From positions 404,779-468,778 of the forward strand of contig NZ_BOVL01000022.1 of the NCBI RefSeq assembly GCF_019972155.1: a DNA stretch of 64,000 bases. Direction: 5' to 3'. Under the pieces are notes generated by a model. It did no database searches and had not been told where the DNA came from. It saw only the letters and a list, made by a program, of their open reading frames with translations. A program made the position numbers and the translations under genes. Source of the stretch: Bradyrhizobium sp. RD5-C2. Lineage in GTDB: Bacteria > Pseudomonadota > Alphaproteobacteria > Rhizobiales > Xanthobacteraceae. Numbering within the stretch: position 1 is the first letter of the stretch; the number at the start of each line of letters is the position of its first letter. Positions 33,032 to 41,433 of this stretch are shown here, one piece after another.

Positions 33032-33949
33032 ATGTATCTCGTCGTCGAACAACTGCTGAACGGCCTGCAATTCGGCCTGCTGCTGTTCCTGCTGGCAGCC
33101 GGACTGACGCTGGTGTTCGGCATCATGGATTTCGTCAATCTGGCGCACGGCTCGCTCTACATGATGGGCGCCTATTTCGCGGCGACCTTCGTGGCCTGGA
33201 CCGGAAGCTTCGTGCTCGGTGCGCTGCTGGCGCTGGGCGCGACGCTCTTGCTCGGCATAGTGCTCGAATATGTCGCGCTCCGGCATCTCTACGGCCGCGA
33301 CCATCTCGACCAGGTGCTGGCGACGTTCGGCCTGATCCTGTTCTTCAACGACGCCGTCCGGCTGATCTGGGGCCCGGCCGGCCTCGCGCTGCCGCTGCCG
33401 GCCTGGCTCACCGTGCCGGTGCAGATCATTCCCGGCGTGTACTATCCGGCTTACCGGCTGATGATCATCCTGGTCGCGCTGGCGGTTGCCGCGATGCTCT
33501 ATCTCGTCGTGATGCGCACCCGCGTCGGCATGCTGATCCGCGCCGGCGCCTCGAACCGCGAGATGATCGGGGCGCTCGGCATCAACATCAAGCTGCTGTT
33601 CACGCTGGTGTTCGGCCTGGGGGCCGCGCTCGCCGGTCTCGCCGGGCTGATGCAGGCGCCGATCCTCACCGTGCAGATCGGCATGGGCGAGAACATCCTG
33701 ATCCTCGCCTTCGTCATCATCGTGATCGGCGGCATCGGCTCGATCCGCGGCGCCTTCATGGCGGCGGTCTTCGTCGGCATCATCGACACGATGGGCCGCG
33801 CCTTCCTGCCCGACCTGCTGCGCAAGGTGCTGAGCGGGGCGGCGGCCTCGACCGCGGCGCCGGCGCTGTCCTCGATGCTGATCTATCTCCTGATGGCGAT
33901 CATCCTTGTGCTGCGGCCCGAGGGGCTGTTCCCGGCGGCCAAACGATGA
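33032..33949 (+). CDS. Branched-chain-type ABC permease LivH
   Basis: This 305-residue integral membrane protein is of the LivH family. The opening 'QLLNGLQFGLLLFLLAAGLT' and 'FGIMDFVNLAHGSLYMMGAY' are near-invariant in the family, and the loop 'RAGASNREMIGALGINIKLL' contacts the ATPases. About eight helices are visible. It overlaps the LivM-type gene by four bases (ATGA), showing tight coupling. With LivM it forms the inner-membrane channel for the ligand delivered by the binding protein at 31571. Confidence 0.93.
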   Translation: MYLVVEQLLNGLQFGLLLFLLAAGLTLVFGIMDFVNLAHGSLYMMGAYFAATFVAWTGSFVLGALLALGATLLLGIVLEYVALRHLYGRDHLDQVLATFGLILFFNDAVRLIWGPAGLALPLPAWLTVPVQIIPGVYYPAYRLMIILVALAVAAMLYLVVMRTRVGMLIRAGASNREMIGALGINIKLLFTLVFGLGAALAGLAGLMQAPILTVQIGMGENILILAFVIIVIGGIGSIRGAFMAAVFVGIIDTMGRAFLPDLLRKVLSGAAASTAAPALSSMLIYLLMAIILVLRPEGLFPAAKR

Positions 33950-34893
33950 CGCCCAAGCTCAACGCCTCCAATGCGGTCGCGGCGCTGCTGTGCGCCGCCT
34001 TGGTCCTGCTGCCGGTCTATTCGGCCGTCACTGGCAATATCTTCATCCTGACGTTGTTCACCCGCATCGCGATCTATGCGCTGGCGGCTGCGAGCCTCAA
34101 CCTGATCATGGGCTATGGCGGCATGATGAGTTTTGGCCATGCCGCCTATCTCGGCATCGGCGGCTATGCGGTCGGCATTCTCGCTGCCGAGGGCATCGGT
34201 TCCGGCTTCATCCAGTGGCCGGTGGCGCTTGCGGTCTCGGCACTGTTCGCGCTGTTGATCGGCGCGCTCTCACTGCGCACCCGTGGCGTCTATTTCATCA
34301 TGATCACGCTGGCCTTTGCGCAGATGGCCTATTACGTCGCCTCCGCTTTGTCGCGCTACGGCGGCGACGACGGGCTCACCGTCTACAAGCGCAGCGATTT
34401 CGCCGGCCTGATCAATCTGTCCGACCGCACGCAGTTCTATTATCTCTGCCTCGGCTGCCTGTTCGGCGGCCTCTATCTGATCTGGCGCATCGTCAATTCG
34501 CGCTTCGGCCTCGTGGTGCAGGGTGTCCGCTCCAACGAGCAGCGCATGCAGGCGATCGGCTTCCACGCCAACCGCTATCGCCTGGTCTGTTTCGTCATCG
34601 CGGGCACGATCTGCGGCCTGGCCGGCGCGCTGCTTGCCAACAACACCGACTTCGTCAGCCCCGCCGTGATGTACTGGACCCGCTCCGGCGACCTGATGGT
34701 GATGGTGATCCTCGGCGGCATGGGCTCGCTGTTCGGCCCTGTCGTCGGAGCGATCGTCTATCTCCTGCTCGAGGAACTGCTGTCGCAGTTCACCGAATAT
34801 TCGGGACTGATCCTGGGACCGGTGCTGCTGTTGATCGTGCTGTTCGCGCGCGGCGGCATCATGGGCCTGCTCGGGAGGATGAGTCGTGGTTGA
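33946..34893 (+). CDS. Branched-chain-type ABC permease LivM
   Basis: This 315-residue membrane protein is of the LivM family, with 'ALAAASLNLIMGYGGMMSFG', 'YFIMITLAFAQMAYYVASAL' and the ATPase-contact loop 'VRSNEQRMQAIGFHANRYRL'. About nine helices are present. The start overlaps the LivH stop and the end overlaps the LivG start by eight bases. It completes the channel; the substrate is set by the binding protein. Confidence 0.93.
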   Translation: MTPKLNASNAVAALLCAALVLLPVYSAVTGNIFILTLFTRIAIYALAAASLNLIMGYGGMMSFGHAAYLGIGGYAVGILAAEGIGSGFIQWPVALAVSALFALLIGALSLRTRGVYFIMITLAFAQMAYYVASALSRYGGDDGLTVYKRSDFAGLINLSDRTQFYYLCLGCLFGGLYLIWRIVNSRFGLVVQGVRSNEQRMQAIGFHANRYRLVCFVIAGTICGLAGALLANNTDFVSPAVMYWTRSGDLMVMVILGGMGSLFGPVVGAIVYLLLEELLSQFTEYSGLILGPVLLLIVLFARGGIMGLLGRMSRG

Positions 34894-35665
34894 TCCCTTG
34901 CCAAATCCCTTGCTCCGCGTCGACAATCTGGTGCGCCGCTATGGCGGCATCACCGCGACCGACAACCTCTCGATGGAGGTCATTCCGGGCGAGTTGCACG
35001 CCATCATCGGGCCCAACGGCGCCGGCAAGACCACGCTGATCAGCCAGCTCACCGGGCAGGTTATGCCCAATTCCGGCACCATTTACTTCGCCGGCCGCGA
35101 CGTCACGAGCCTGCCGTCCTACAAGCGCTCCAGGCTCGGGCTGGCGCGCTCGTTCCAGATCACCTCGCTGCTGAAGGATTTTTCCGCGATCGACAATGTC
35201 GCGCTCGCCGCGCAGGCGCATGACGGCCATTCGTTCCGCTTCTGGGGCAATGCGCGCAAGGAGCGGCAGCTGCGCGACACCGCCCGCGCGGCGCTGGAAC
35301 GCGTCGGCCTCGGCAAGCGCGCCGATATCGTGGTGTCGCAATTGAGCCATGGCGAGCAGCGCGAACTCGAGCTCGCGGTCGCGCTCGCCACCAAGCCGCA
35401 GCTTCTGCTGCTCGACGAGCCGATGGCCGGGCTCGGTGTCACGGAGTCGGCGCGGATGGTCGCGTTGCTGAAGGAGCTGCGTAAGGAAGTCACCATCGTG
35501 CTGGTCGAGCACGACATGGAAGCGGTGTTCGCGCTCGCCGACCGCATCACGGTCTTGGTCTATGGCCGCGTCATCGCCTGCGGCGTGCCGGATGCGATCC
35601 GCAAGGACGAAGAGGTCAAGCGCGCCTATCTCGGCGAGCAGCATGCGGTGACGCATCATGGCTGA
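34886..35665 (+). CDS. Branched-chain-type ABC ATPase LivG
   Basis: This 259-residue ATPase has Walker A 'GPNGAGKTTLISQLTGQ', signature 'LSHGEQRELELAVALA' and Walker B 'LLLLDEPMAGLG', followed by the LivG-type H-loop 'VLVEHDMEAVFALADRITVL'. The histidine in the signature (LSHGEQ in place of LSGG) is usual for this family. It overlaps LivM and LivF by eight bases each. It works with LivF as a heterodimer on the cytoplasmic side. Confidence 0.93.
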   Translation: MVDPLPNPLLRVDNLVRRYGGITATDNLSMEVIPGELHAIIGPNGAGKTTLISQLTGQVMPNSGTIYFAGRDVTSLPSYKRSRLGLARSFQITSLLKDFSAIDNVALAAQAHDGHSFRFWGNARKERQLRDTARAALERVGLGKRADIVVSQLSHGEQRELELAVALATKPQLLLLDEPMAGLGVTESARMVALLKELRKEVTIVLVEHDMEAVFALADRITVLVYGRVIACGVPDAIRKDEEVKRAYLGEQHAVTHHG

Positions 35666-36386
35666 AGCAAACACCGCCGATACCTTACTCGAAGTTGACG
35701 CAATCGAGACCTGCTACGGGTTGAGCCAGGTGCTGTTCGGCCTGTCGCTCAAGATCAAGTCGGGCGAGATGGTCGCGCTGATGGGCCGCAACGGCATGGG
35801 CAAGACCACGACCATCCGCTCGATCATGGGCCTGACGCCGGCGCGGTCGGGCGCGATCCGCTTCGCCGGCGAGGCGGTGCGCGGCCTGCCGTCCTACAGG
35901 ATCGCCAAGCTCGGCATCGGCCTCGTGCCGGAAGGACGCCAGATCTTTCCGAACTTGACGGTGCGCGAAAATCTCGTCGCGGCATCAGGCAATAGGCTGA
36001 ATGCCTCCGATCCGTGGACGCTGGAAAAAATCCATGCGCTGTTCCCGCGGCTGGCCGAACGAACCAGCAATATGGGCGTCACGCTGTCCGGCGGCGAGCA
36101 GCAGATGCTGGCGATCGGCCGCGCGCTGATGACCAACCCGAAGCTCCTGATCCTCGATGAGGCGACCGAAGGCCTGGCGCCTTTGATCCGCGACGAGATC
36201 TGGAGCTGCCTGTCGATGCTGAAGGGACGCGGGCAGTCGGTGCTGGTGATCGACAAGAACGTCGGCAACCTCACCCGCATCGCCGACCGCCACTACATCA
36301 TCGAGCGCGGCAAGACGGTGTGGAGCGGGACGAGCGAGCAGCTGATCGCGGAGCCCGATCTGCAGCACAAGTATCTGGGGATTTGA
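35658..36386 (+). CDS. Branched-chain-type ABC ATPase LivF
   Basis: This 242-residue ATPase has Walker A 'GRNGMGKTTTIRSIMGL', signature 'LSGGEQQMLAIGRAL' and Walker B 'LLILDEATEGLAP'. In the H-loop the expected histidine is replaced: 'VLVIDKNVGNLTRIADRHYI' has lysine-asparagine where other family members have histidine/glutamine-aspartate, a substitution often seen in LivF of aromatic transporters. It is the last gene of the importer; a family A repeat follows within 30 bases and probably ends the transcript. Confidence 0.92.
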   Translation: MAEANTADTLLEVDAIETCYGLSQVLFGLSLKIKSGEMVALMGRNGMGKTTTIRSIMGLTPARSGAIRFAGEAVRGLPSYRIAKLGIGLVPEGRQIFPNLTVRENLVAASGNRLNASDPWTLEKIHALFPRLAERTSNMGVTLSGGEQQMLAIGRALMTNPKLLILDEATEGLAPLIRDEIWSCLSMLKGRGQSVLVIDKNVGNLTRIADRHYIIERGKTVWSGTSEQLIAEPDLQHKYLGI

Positions 36387-36415
36387 GGCGGAGCAGGTGC
36401 GCTCACTCCATCCCC

Positions 36416-36517
36416 GTCATCCTGAGGAGCGCGTCTTCGCGCGTCTCGAAGGATGCACGGCCCGGCTGGTGGCCGTCGACCCTTCGAGACGCTTCGCGCT
36501 CCTCAGGGTGACGGGTC
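36416..36517. repeat. Composite palindromic intergenic repeat (family A)
   Basis: The ends CGTCATCCTGAGGAGCGCG and CGCTCCTCAGGGTGACG are complementary, with internal arms TCTCGAAGG/CCTTCGAGA. It lies between convergent livF and the glutamine-synthetase-like gene and may serve as terminator for both. Confidence 0.8.
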
Positions 36518-36539
36518 AGGTGGTTGTGCCGCGGTGAGG

Positions 36540-37976
36540 TCAAAACATCTCGAAATATTCGCGCTGCTCCCAGTCCGACACCTCGGCCTGGAAGCGCTCG
36601 ATCTCTGCGTTCTTGATGAAGACGTAATAGTCGACGAACTCAGGTCCCAGCGCCTGACGGAAGAACGGATCGTCTTGAAGCGCGAACACGGCTTCGCGCA
36701 GCGATTTCGGCAACAGCGCGGCCTTGGTCTCGTAGGGCGTGTCGGCGGATGGGCCGGGATCGAGCTTGCGGTCGACGCCGTCGAGGCCGGAAAGAATTTG
36801 CGAGGCCATGTAGAGATAGGGATTGGCGGCGGGCTCGCCGATCCGGTTCTCCAGCCGCGTTGCCGGATCATTCGTGCCACCGAGCACGCGGATCATCACG
36901 CCGCGGTTGTCGCGGCCCCAGATCGCCCGGTCGGGCGCCAGCGAATAGGAGCGGTAGCGCTTGTAGCCGTTGATGGTCGGCGTCGTGAACACGGTCGAGG
37001 CGCGTGCGTGCTCGATCAGGCCGGCCAGCCAGGCGCGGCCGAGCGGGCTCAGCGGCTCGCCGGTCTCCTTGGCCATGAAGACGTTCTCGCCGCCCGCGCG
37101 TGACACCAGCGACTGATGCAGGTGCCAGCCCGAGGCGAACACGTTCGGCAGCTTCGGTCGGCACATGAAGGTGGCGTGATAGCCGTGGCGGCGCGCGATC
37201 TGCTTCACGGCCGAACGAAACAGCACCATGATGTCGGCGGGTGCAAGCCCCACGGTCGGCGCGAAGGTGAATTCGCATTGGCTCGGGCCGAACTCGACCT
37301 CGACCGTGCGCAAAGGCAAATCGAGCGCGATGATGTCGCGACGGATGATCTCGAGCGCCGGCTCCATCTGATCGTAGCGCTGCTCGGTGAGGTACTGATA
37401 GCCGTGCGACAGCAGGCTGACCGACGGCGGCCGGCCGGGCTGGCCGGCATCCTCCGGCGCCATGTGGGCGTCGTCGAGTTTGAACAGATGGAATTCGACC
37501 TCGAGGCCGGCGACGAAATCGTAGCCGCGGCTTCCGAGCTGATCGAGCACCTTGCGATAGAGGTTGCGGGTCGCGAACGGCACCGGTCGTCCGTCGCTGA
37601 AATAGAGGTCGCAGAGCAGCCAGCCGGTGTTCTCCGCCCAGGGCAGCACGCGGAACGTGGTGGGGTCAGCGACCATCACCACGTCGGCCGCGCCCTCCAT
37701 CTCCTTCATGCCGAAGCCGCCGCCTGCGGTGAACACCGGAAACACCGTCTTGTGCGAGGTGTCCTTGGCGAGCATCGTCGTGGTGATAGAGCAGCCGCCC
37801 TCCAGCGAGCGCACCGCTTCGCTTGCGATCAAGGTCTTGCCGCGCAGGATACCGTGCTGGTCGGGGAACGAGAGGCGGATGACTTCGAGGTTCTTCTCCT
37901 CGACGATGCGGCGGAGGCGGGTCGCGGCCTCCTTCTGCTCATCCGACCACAGGCCGTGACGCTCGACGAAGCTCAC
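36540..37976 (-). CDS. Glutamine-synthetase-family ligase (gamma-glutamyl amide synthetase-like)
   Basis: This 478-residue protein has a glutamine-synthetase fold: beta-grasp region (residues about 25-110), 'FVAGLEVEFHLFKLDD' with metal-binding glutamates, 'VEVEFGPSQCEFTF', 'FASGWHLHQSLVSR' and the C-terminal 'RLENRIGEPAANPYLYMASQ'. It lacks the adenylylation loop of housekeeping GlnA. Relatives such as PuuA, GlnT and AtdA1/TdnQ join glutamate to amines other than ammonia. It starts with GTG at 37976 and lies 115 bases downstream of the Rieske oxygenase on the same strand, suggesting that they work on one substrate, perhaps an aromatic amine. Substrate choice is inference. Confidence 0.85.
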   Translation of the reverse strand: MSFVERHGLWSDEQKEAATRLRRIVEEKNLEVIRLSFPDQHGILRGKTLIASEAVRSLEGGCSITTTMLAKDTSHKTVFPVFTAGGGFGMKEMEGAADVVMVADPTTFRVLPWAENTGWLLCDLYFSDGRPVPFATRNLYRKVLDQLGSRGYDFVAGLEVEFHLFKLDDAHMAPEDAGQPGRPPSVSLLSHGYQYLTEQRYDQMEPALEIIRRDIIALDLPLRTVEVEFGPSQCEFTFAPTVGLAPADIMVLFRSAVKQIARRHGYHATFMCRPKLPNVFASGWHLHQSLVSRAGGENVFMAKETGEPLSPLGRAWLAGLIEHARASTVFTTPTINGYKRYRSYSLAPDRAIWGRDNRGVMIRVLGGTNDPATRLENRIGEPAANPYLYMASQILSGLDGVDRKLDPGPSADTPYETKAALLPKSLREAVFALQDDPFFRQALGPEFVDYYVFIKNAEIERFQAEVSDWEQREYFEMF

Positions 37977-37995
37977 CGCGTTGCTCCTCTCTCAG

Positions 37996-38086
37996 CCGTC
38001 ATTGCGAGGAGCAAAGCGACGAAGCAATCCACATCTCGACAAGCGGCGCGATGGATTGCTTCGCTTCGCTCGCAATGACGGAAGGA
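37996..38086. repeat. Palindromic repeat (family C) between Rieske and ligase genes
   Basis: Left arm CATTGCGAGGAGCAAAGCGA and right arm CGCTTCGCTCGCAATG are mostly complementary, as are GAAGCAATCCA and TGGATTGCTTC. Only this copy was noticed. It may affect the ratio of the two gene products. Confidence 0.75.
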
Positions 38087-38091
38087 CATAG

Positions 38092-39450
38092 CTACTCCGC
38101 CGCCGTCAGGTGATGCACCTTGCCGGCGATCTCGCGCGGCACGGGCGCGGCCCACGGCGCGCCGCGGCGGCGCTTGACGTCGACCTCCATCCAGTAGAGC
38201 TCCCAACCCAGCGTCGGTCCGATGCCGTCCATCGTCGCCGGACCCTGGATGCTACGCGCGGAGGCTTCGTCGAGGAACAGCATCGGTTTCTCGCCGCCGG
38301 AAACCTTTTCGATCTCCTGCCGCAGTAGGCGGCGGTACTGCACGATCGCCTTGTCGCTTTGGCCGAGATGCTCGTTGGTGCGATCCTGGATCGCCCCCAT
38401 CGATTCCACCGCCCATTGGTCGTGGACGTTGATGTCGGTGCCCATGCCGGTATAGGTCTCGGTCGCCTGCTCGTGCGGATCGAAGCCGTAATCGTTGCTG
38501 CGGTTCTTGCGCGACTTGTAGTCGGGCAGCGTATAGAGCTCGAGCCGCTGGTCGCGCATCTTCTGCTTGTCGACCGGCGCCGCGTAGCTGGTGAAAATCG
38601 CGTACCAGTAGCAGTTCTCGTCATCGACCGGCACGTGCCACTGCGTGATCGTCATCTCGGTCGACATCGGGATGACGAAGCCGTGTGGGAACAGCTGGTT
38701 GGTGACGCGCACATGCGTGCGCTCCTCGTCGAGCTCGCGCAGCGCGATCAGGCGCAGGCCGTATTCGGTGTGCTCGACATTGATGATCGGGCGGTCATAT
38801 TCGCGCAGGATCTTGGTCATCGGCATGTCGCTGCCGGCGGAGGCGCCGCGGAACTGCTTGCCGTAGGCCGCCGAGGTGTCTTCGTCCTCGAAGAAGCGAT
38901 GCAGAAAGGAGGCGTGCGCCGGATCGATGCCGACCTCGAGCGCCTGCAGCCAGTTGCAGTTCATGTGTCCCTTGAACGCGAAGGTATGGCTGTCAGGCGC
39001 GACGAAGCAGTCGAGCTCCGGAAATGCCGGCGGGGCGCCTTCGCCGAGATAGGCCCACAGGATGCCGCTCTTCTCCACCACGGGATAGGAGCGCTGCTTG
39101 ATACCCTTGCACAGTTGCGATCCAACAGGTTCGGCCGGCGTCTCGATGCACTGGCCTGATCTGTCGAACAGCCAGCCGTGGAAGGCGCAGCGCAGCCCGC
39201 CATTCTCGAGCCGGCCGAAGGCGAGGTCGGCGCCGCGGTGCGCGCAGTGGCGATCGATTAGGCCGTAGCTGCCGTCCTCACCGCGGAACAGCACCAGGTT
39301 TTCACCAAGCAGCCGCACTGGCCGAACCGGGCGCGGCCCTTCCAGTTCATCCACCAGCGCCGCCGGCTGCCAGTACATCCGCATCAGCTTTCCGCAAGGG
39401 TGCTTGCGCCCGGTGCGGGTGATCAGATCGTTCGCTTCCTGGCTCATCAT
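38092..39450 (-). CDS. Rieske non-haem iron oxygenase, phthalate-dioxygenase-like alpha subunit
   Basis: This 452-residue oxygenase has a Rieske [2Fe-2S] site, Cys69-x-His71 and Cys88-x2-His91 ('HCAHRGADLAFGRLENG', 'RCAFHGW'), and a mononuclear iron site 'GIDPAHASFLH' with bridging Asp176 and ligands His179 and His184. Length and the single-subunit type fit the phthalate 4,5-dioxygenase/vanillate demethylase branch. No beta subunit, ferredoxin or reductase gene is near. It is divergent from an IclR gene, with paired GAAC/GTTC palindromes between them. It likely hydroxylates or demethylates an aromatic ring or aminated aromatic; the ligase gene follows downstream. Confidence 0.9.
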   Translation of the reverse strand: MMSQEANDLITRTGRKHPCGKLMRMYWQPAALVDELEGPRPVRPVRLLGENLVLFRGEDGSYGLIDRHCAHRGADLAFGRLENGGLRCAFHGWLFDRSGQCIETPAEPVGSQLCKGIKQRSYPVVEKSGILWAYLGEGAPPAFPELDCFVAPDSHTFAFKGHMNCNWLQALEVGIDPAHASFLHRFFEDEDTSAAYGKQFRGASAGSDMPMTKILREYDRPIINVEHTEYGLRLIALRELDEERTHVRVTNQLFPHGFVIPMSTEMTITQWHVPVDDENCYWYAIFTSYAAPVDKQKMRDQRLELYTLPDYKSRKNRSNDYGFDPHEQATETYTGMGTDINVHDQWAVESMGAIQDRTNEHLGQSDKAIVQYRRLLRQEIEKVSGGEKPMLFLDEASARSIQGPATMDGIGPTLGWELYWMEVDVKRRRGAPWAAPVPREIAGKVHHLTAAE

Positions 39451-39475
39451 GGCGGCGTCTCCCGAATTTGGATTT

Positions 39476-39551
39476 GTTCGCCTATTGAACGAATGTGCGA
39501 ATTATGCCATGTCTCATTCCAACCGCAAGCGCAATTTTTGAACCGTTCAAA
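39476..39551. promoter_or_regulatory. Candidate IclR operators between Rieske and iclR genes
   Basis: TTTGAAC-C-GTTCAAA at 39537-39551 is a perfect 15-base palindrome with one central base, 13 bases before the IclR start. A second GTTC/GAAC pair lies at 39476-39490, about 61 bases away centre to centre. The arrangement suits autoregulation plus control of the divergent oxygenase gene. Confidence 0.5.
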
Positions 39552-39564
39552 TCCGCGAGCCTCC

Positions 39565-40350
39565 ATGCCCAAGCTGAAGCGGACCGATCAGGACGAGCGC
39601 GCCACCGACTTCGTCGAGGCGCTCGATCGCGGCCTGCGCCTGTTGCAGGTGTTCGGCACCGTCTCGGGTCCTGCGACCTTGAGCGACCTGGCGCGCGCCG
39701 CCGACCTGCCGCGCGCCACCGCGCGCCGCATCCTGTTCACGCTAGCGCATGGCGGCTTCGTCGCAACCGACGGCAAGCTGTTCACGCTGACGCCGCATGT
39801 GCTGACGCTCGCGGGCTCCTTCCTGCAATCCAACCAGGTGGTGACGGTGCTGCAGCCGGTGCTCGATCGCATCGCGACCGCTGCACAGGAGATCGCCTCG
39901 CTCGCGCTGCTCGATGGCGACGACGTGGTGTTCGTCGCGCGCTCGAGCCCGACGCGGGTGTTCTCCGCCGGTCTCGATATCGGCTACCGGCTGCCGGCGT
40001 TCTGCACGTCAGTGGGCCGCGCGATGCTCGGCCGACTCGGCGATGCCGAGCTCGCGGCACGCCTGAAGGCAATGCGCCGCGATCCCGTGACGCCGCAGAC
40101 CACGACCGATCCGAAGAAACTGCTCGCCATCATCGTCGCCGATCGCGCGCAGGGCTACTCGCTGGTCGACCGCGAGGCCGAGCCGCATTTCCGCTCGATC
40201 TCGGTGCCGGTGCATCGCTATGACGGCACCATCGTCGCCGCCATCAACATGGGCGCGCACGTCGATCGCGTGCCGGCCAAGGAATTGATCGACCGCTTCC
40301 TGCCGCTGCTGCGCGACGGTGCGGATGATGTGAAGAGCAGGTTGTTGTAA
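39565..40350 (+). CDS. IclR-family regulator (PcaR/PobR type)
   Basis: This 261-residue regulator has an N-terminal winged helix ('FVEALDRGLRLLQVFGT', 'ATLSDLARAADLPRATARRI') and a C-terminal GAF-like effector domain ('YRLPAFCTSVGRAMLG', 'GYSLVDREAEPHFRSISVPV'). These stretches are typical of the PcaR/PobR group that senses protocatechuate-pathway acids. The ATG at 39565 was chosen because an upstream in-frame start would run through the operator region and the divergent gene. It probably controls the Rieske and ligase genes. Its 3' end is six bases from that of boxR. Confidence 0.9.
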   Translation: MPKLKRTDQDERATDFVEALDRGLRLLQVFGTVSGPATLSDLARAADLPRATARRILFTLAHGGFVATDGKLFTLTPHVLTLAGSFLQSNQVVTVLQPVLDRIATAAQEIASLALLDGDDVVFVARSSPTRVFSAGLDIGYRLPAFCTSVGRAMLGRLGDAELAARLKAMRRDPVTPQTTTDPKKLLAIIVADRAQGYSLVDREAEPHFRSISVPVHRYDGTIVAAINMGAHVDRVPAKELIDRFLPLLRDGADDVKSRLL

Positions 40351-40356
40351 AGGCCG

Positions 40357-41274
40357 TTAAAGCGCCACGCTGCGCAAGCCGAAGCTCCGCGCCTCGTTCT
40401 GTAGCACCGGCCGCACCGAATCGATCAATCGCGCGGCCGCGGCATCGACCGAGAGCCCGGCGGTGTCGACCACCGCGGATGCGCGAGCGTAGAGCGGTTC
40501 GCGGCTGACCAGAATATTGCGCAATTCGGCCATCGCCGAGCGATCGTCGGCCATCGGGCGCAGATCGCCCTGGCGGCGGACGCGGGCCATGTGCTCTTCC
40601 GGCTCGGCCTTCAGCCAGATCGTGTAGAACGACGACAGGATCAGGTCGAACGTCAGCGCCTCGGAGACGATGCCGCCGCCGGTCGCCAGCACCATCAATT
40701 CCTTGCGCGCCAGCAACTGCGTCAGCGCCGCCTGCTCCATGCGGCGAAAGCCTTCCTGGCCGTACAGCGCGATGATCTCGGCAACCGACAGGCCGTTCTG
40801 TGCCTCGATCTCCTTGTTGAGCTCGACGAAGCTCCAGCCGATCTTCTTCGCCAGCATCCGCCCCAGCGTGGTCTTGCCGGCGCCGCGCAGGCCGATCAGC
40901 GCGATGCCGGAGAACGAGGCGCCGCGCGGCGCCAGCGGGCTGCTGCCGGCGAGCATGTCCTTGGCCTGCGCGATCTGGCTCGGCGACGCCTTGCGCAGCA
41001 GATCGCGGATCACGGCCCAGTCCGGAATGGGTTCGCTCGAGGGGATCAGGTCCTCGAGATGCGCGCCCATCGCGCCTGCGACACGGCGCAGCAGCACGAT
41101 CGAGACATTGCCTTTGCCGCTTTCGAGCTGGGCGATGTAGCGTTCGGAAATGCCGGAGACCTTGGCGAGCACCTTGCGCGACATGCCGCGGAGCGCGCGC
41201 ATGGTGCGCACACGCTGGCCGAGCTGTTCGAGGAAGTCGGTTTCCGGATCGTTGGCTTCGGTCATGATCCCCAT
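40357..41274 (-). CDS. boxR: BoxR regulator (XRE HTH plus shikimate-kinase-like domain)
   Basis: This 305-residue protein fuses an XRE helix-turn-helix (about residues 18-75, 'LAKVSGISERYIAQLESGKG') to a shikimate-kinase-like domain with P-loop 'GLRGAGKTT' at about 128-136. This architecture is specific to BzdR/BoxR regulators, which repress benzoate genes and are released by benzoyl-CoA. It is divergent from the benzoate-CoA ligase gene. TGCA repeats ahead of boxC (43996-44049) are its likely sites. Start ATG 41274, or 41265 after GGGG, cannot be separated. Confidence 0.93.
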   Translation of the reverse strand: MGIMTEANDPETDFLEQLGQRVRTMRALRGMSRKVLAKVSGISERYIAQLESGKGNVSIVLLRRVAGAMGAHLEDLIPSSEPIPDWAVIRDLLRKASPSQIAQAKDMLAGSSPLAPRGASFSGIALIGLRGAGKTTLGRMLAKKIGWSFVELNKEIEAQNGLSVAEIIALYGQEGFRRMEQAALTQLLARKELMVLATGGGIVSEALTFDLILSSFYTIWLKAEPEEHMARVRRQGDLRPMADDRSAMAELRNILVSREPLYARASAVVDTAGLSVDAAAARLIDSVRPVLQNEARSFGLRSVAL

Positions 41275-41366
41275 GCGACGCGCGGTCCTGACTGAATCAG
41301 GTCCAATGGTCTAGGAAACATAATGCCGATGAGGATTGACAGCAAGCCAATGTGGTGGCTTTGTAT

Positions 41367-41378
41367 GAATTATAATTC
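41367..41378. promoter_or_regulatory. 12-base perfect palindrome upstream of benzoate-CoA ligase
   Basis: GAATTATAATTC is fully self-complementary and lies in an AT-rich stretch 56 bases before the ligase start, between boxR and the ligase gene. It may be a promoter element or an operator; it is not a TGCA-type BoxR site. Confidence 0.3.
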
Positions 41379-41433
41379 TTAAATCTTGACGGGAGAGGAC
41401 AGGCGCGGCGCGCCTGTGCCTGAGGAGCGGGCC

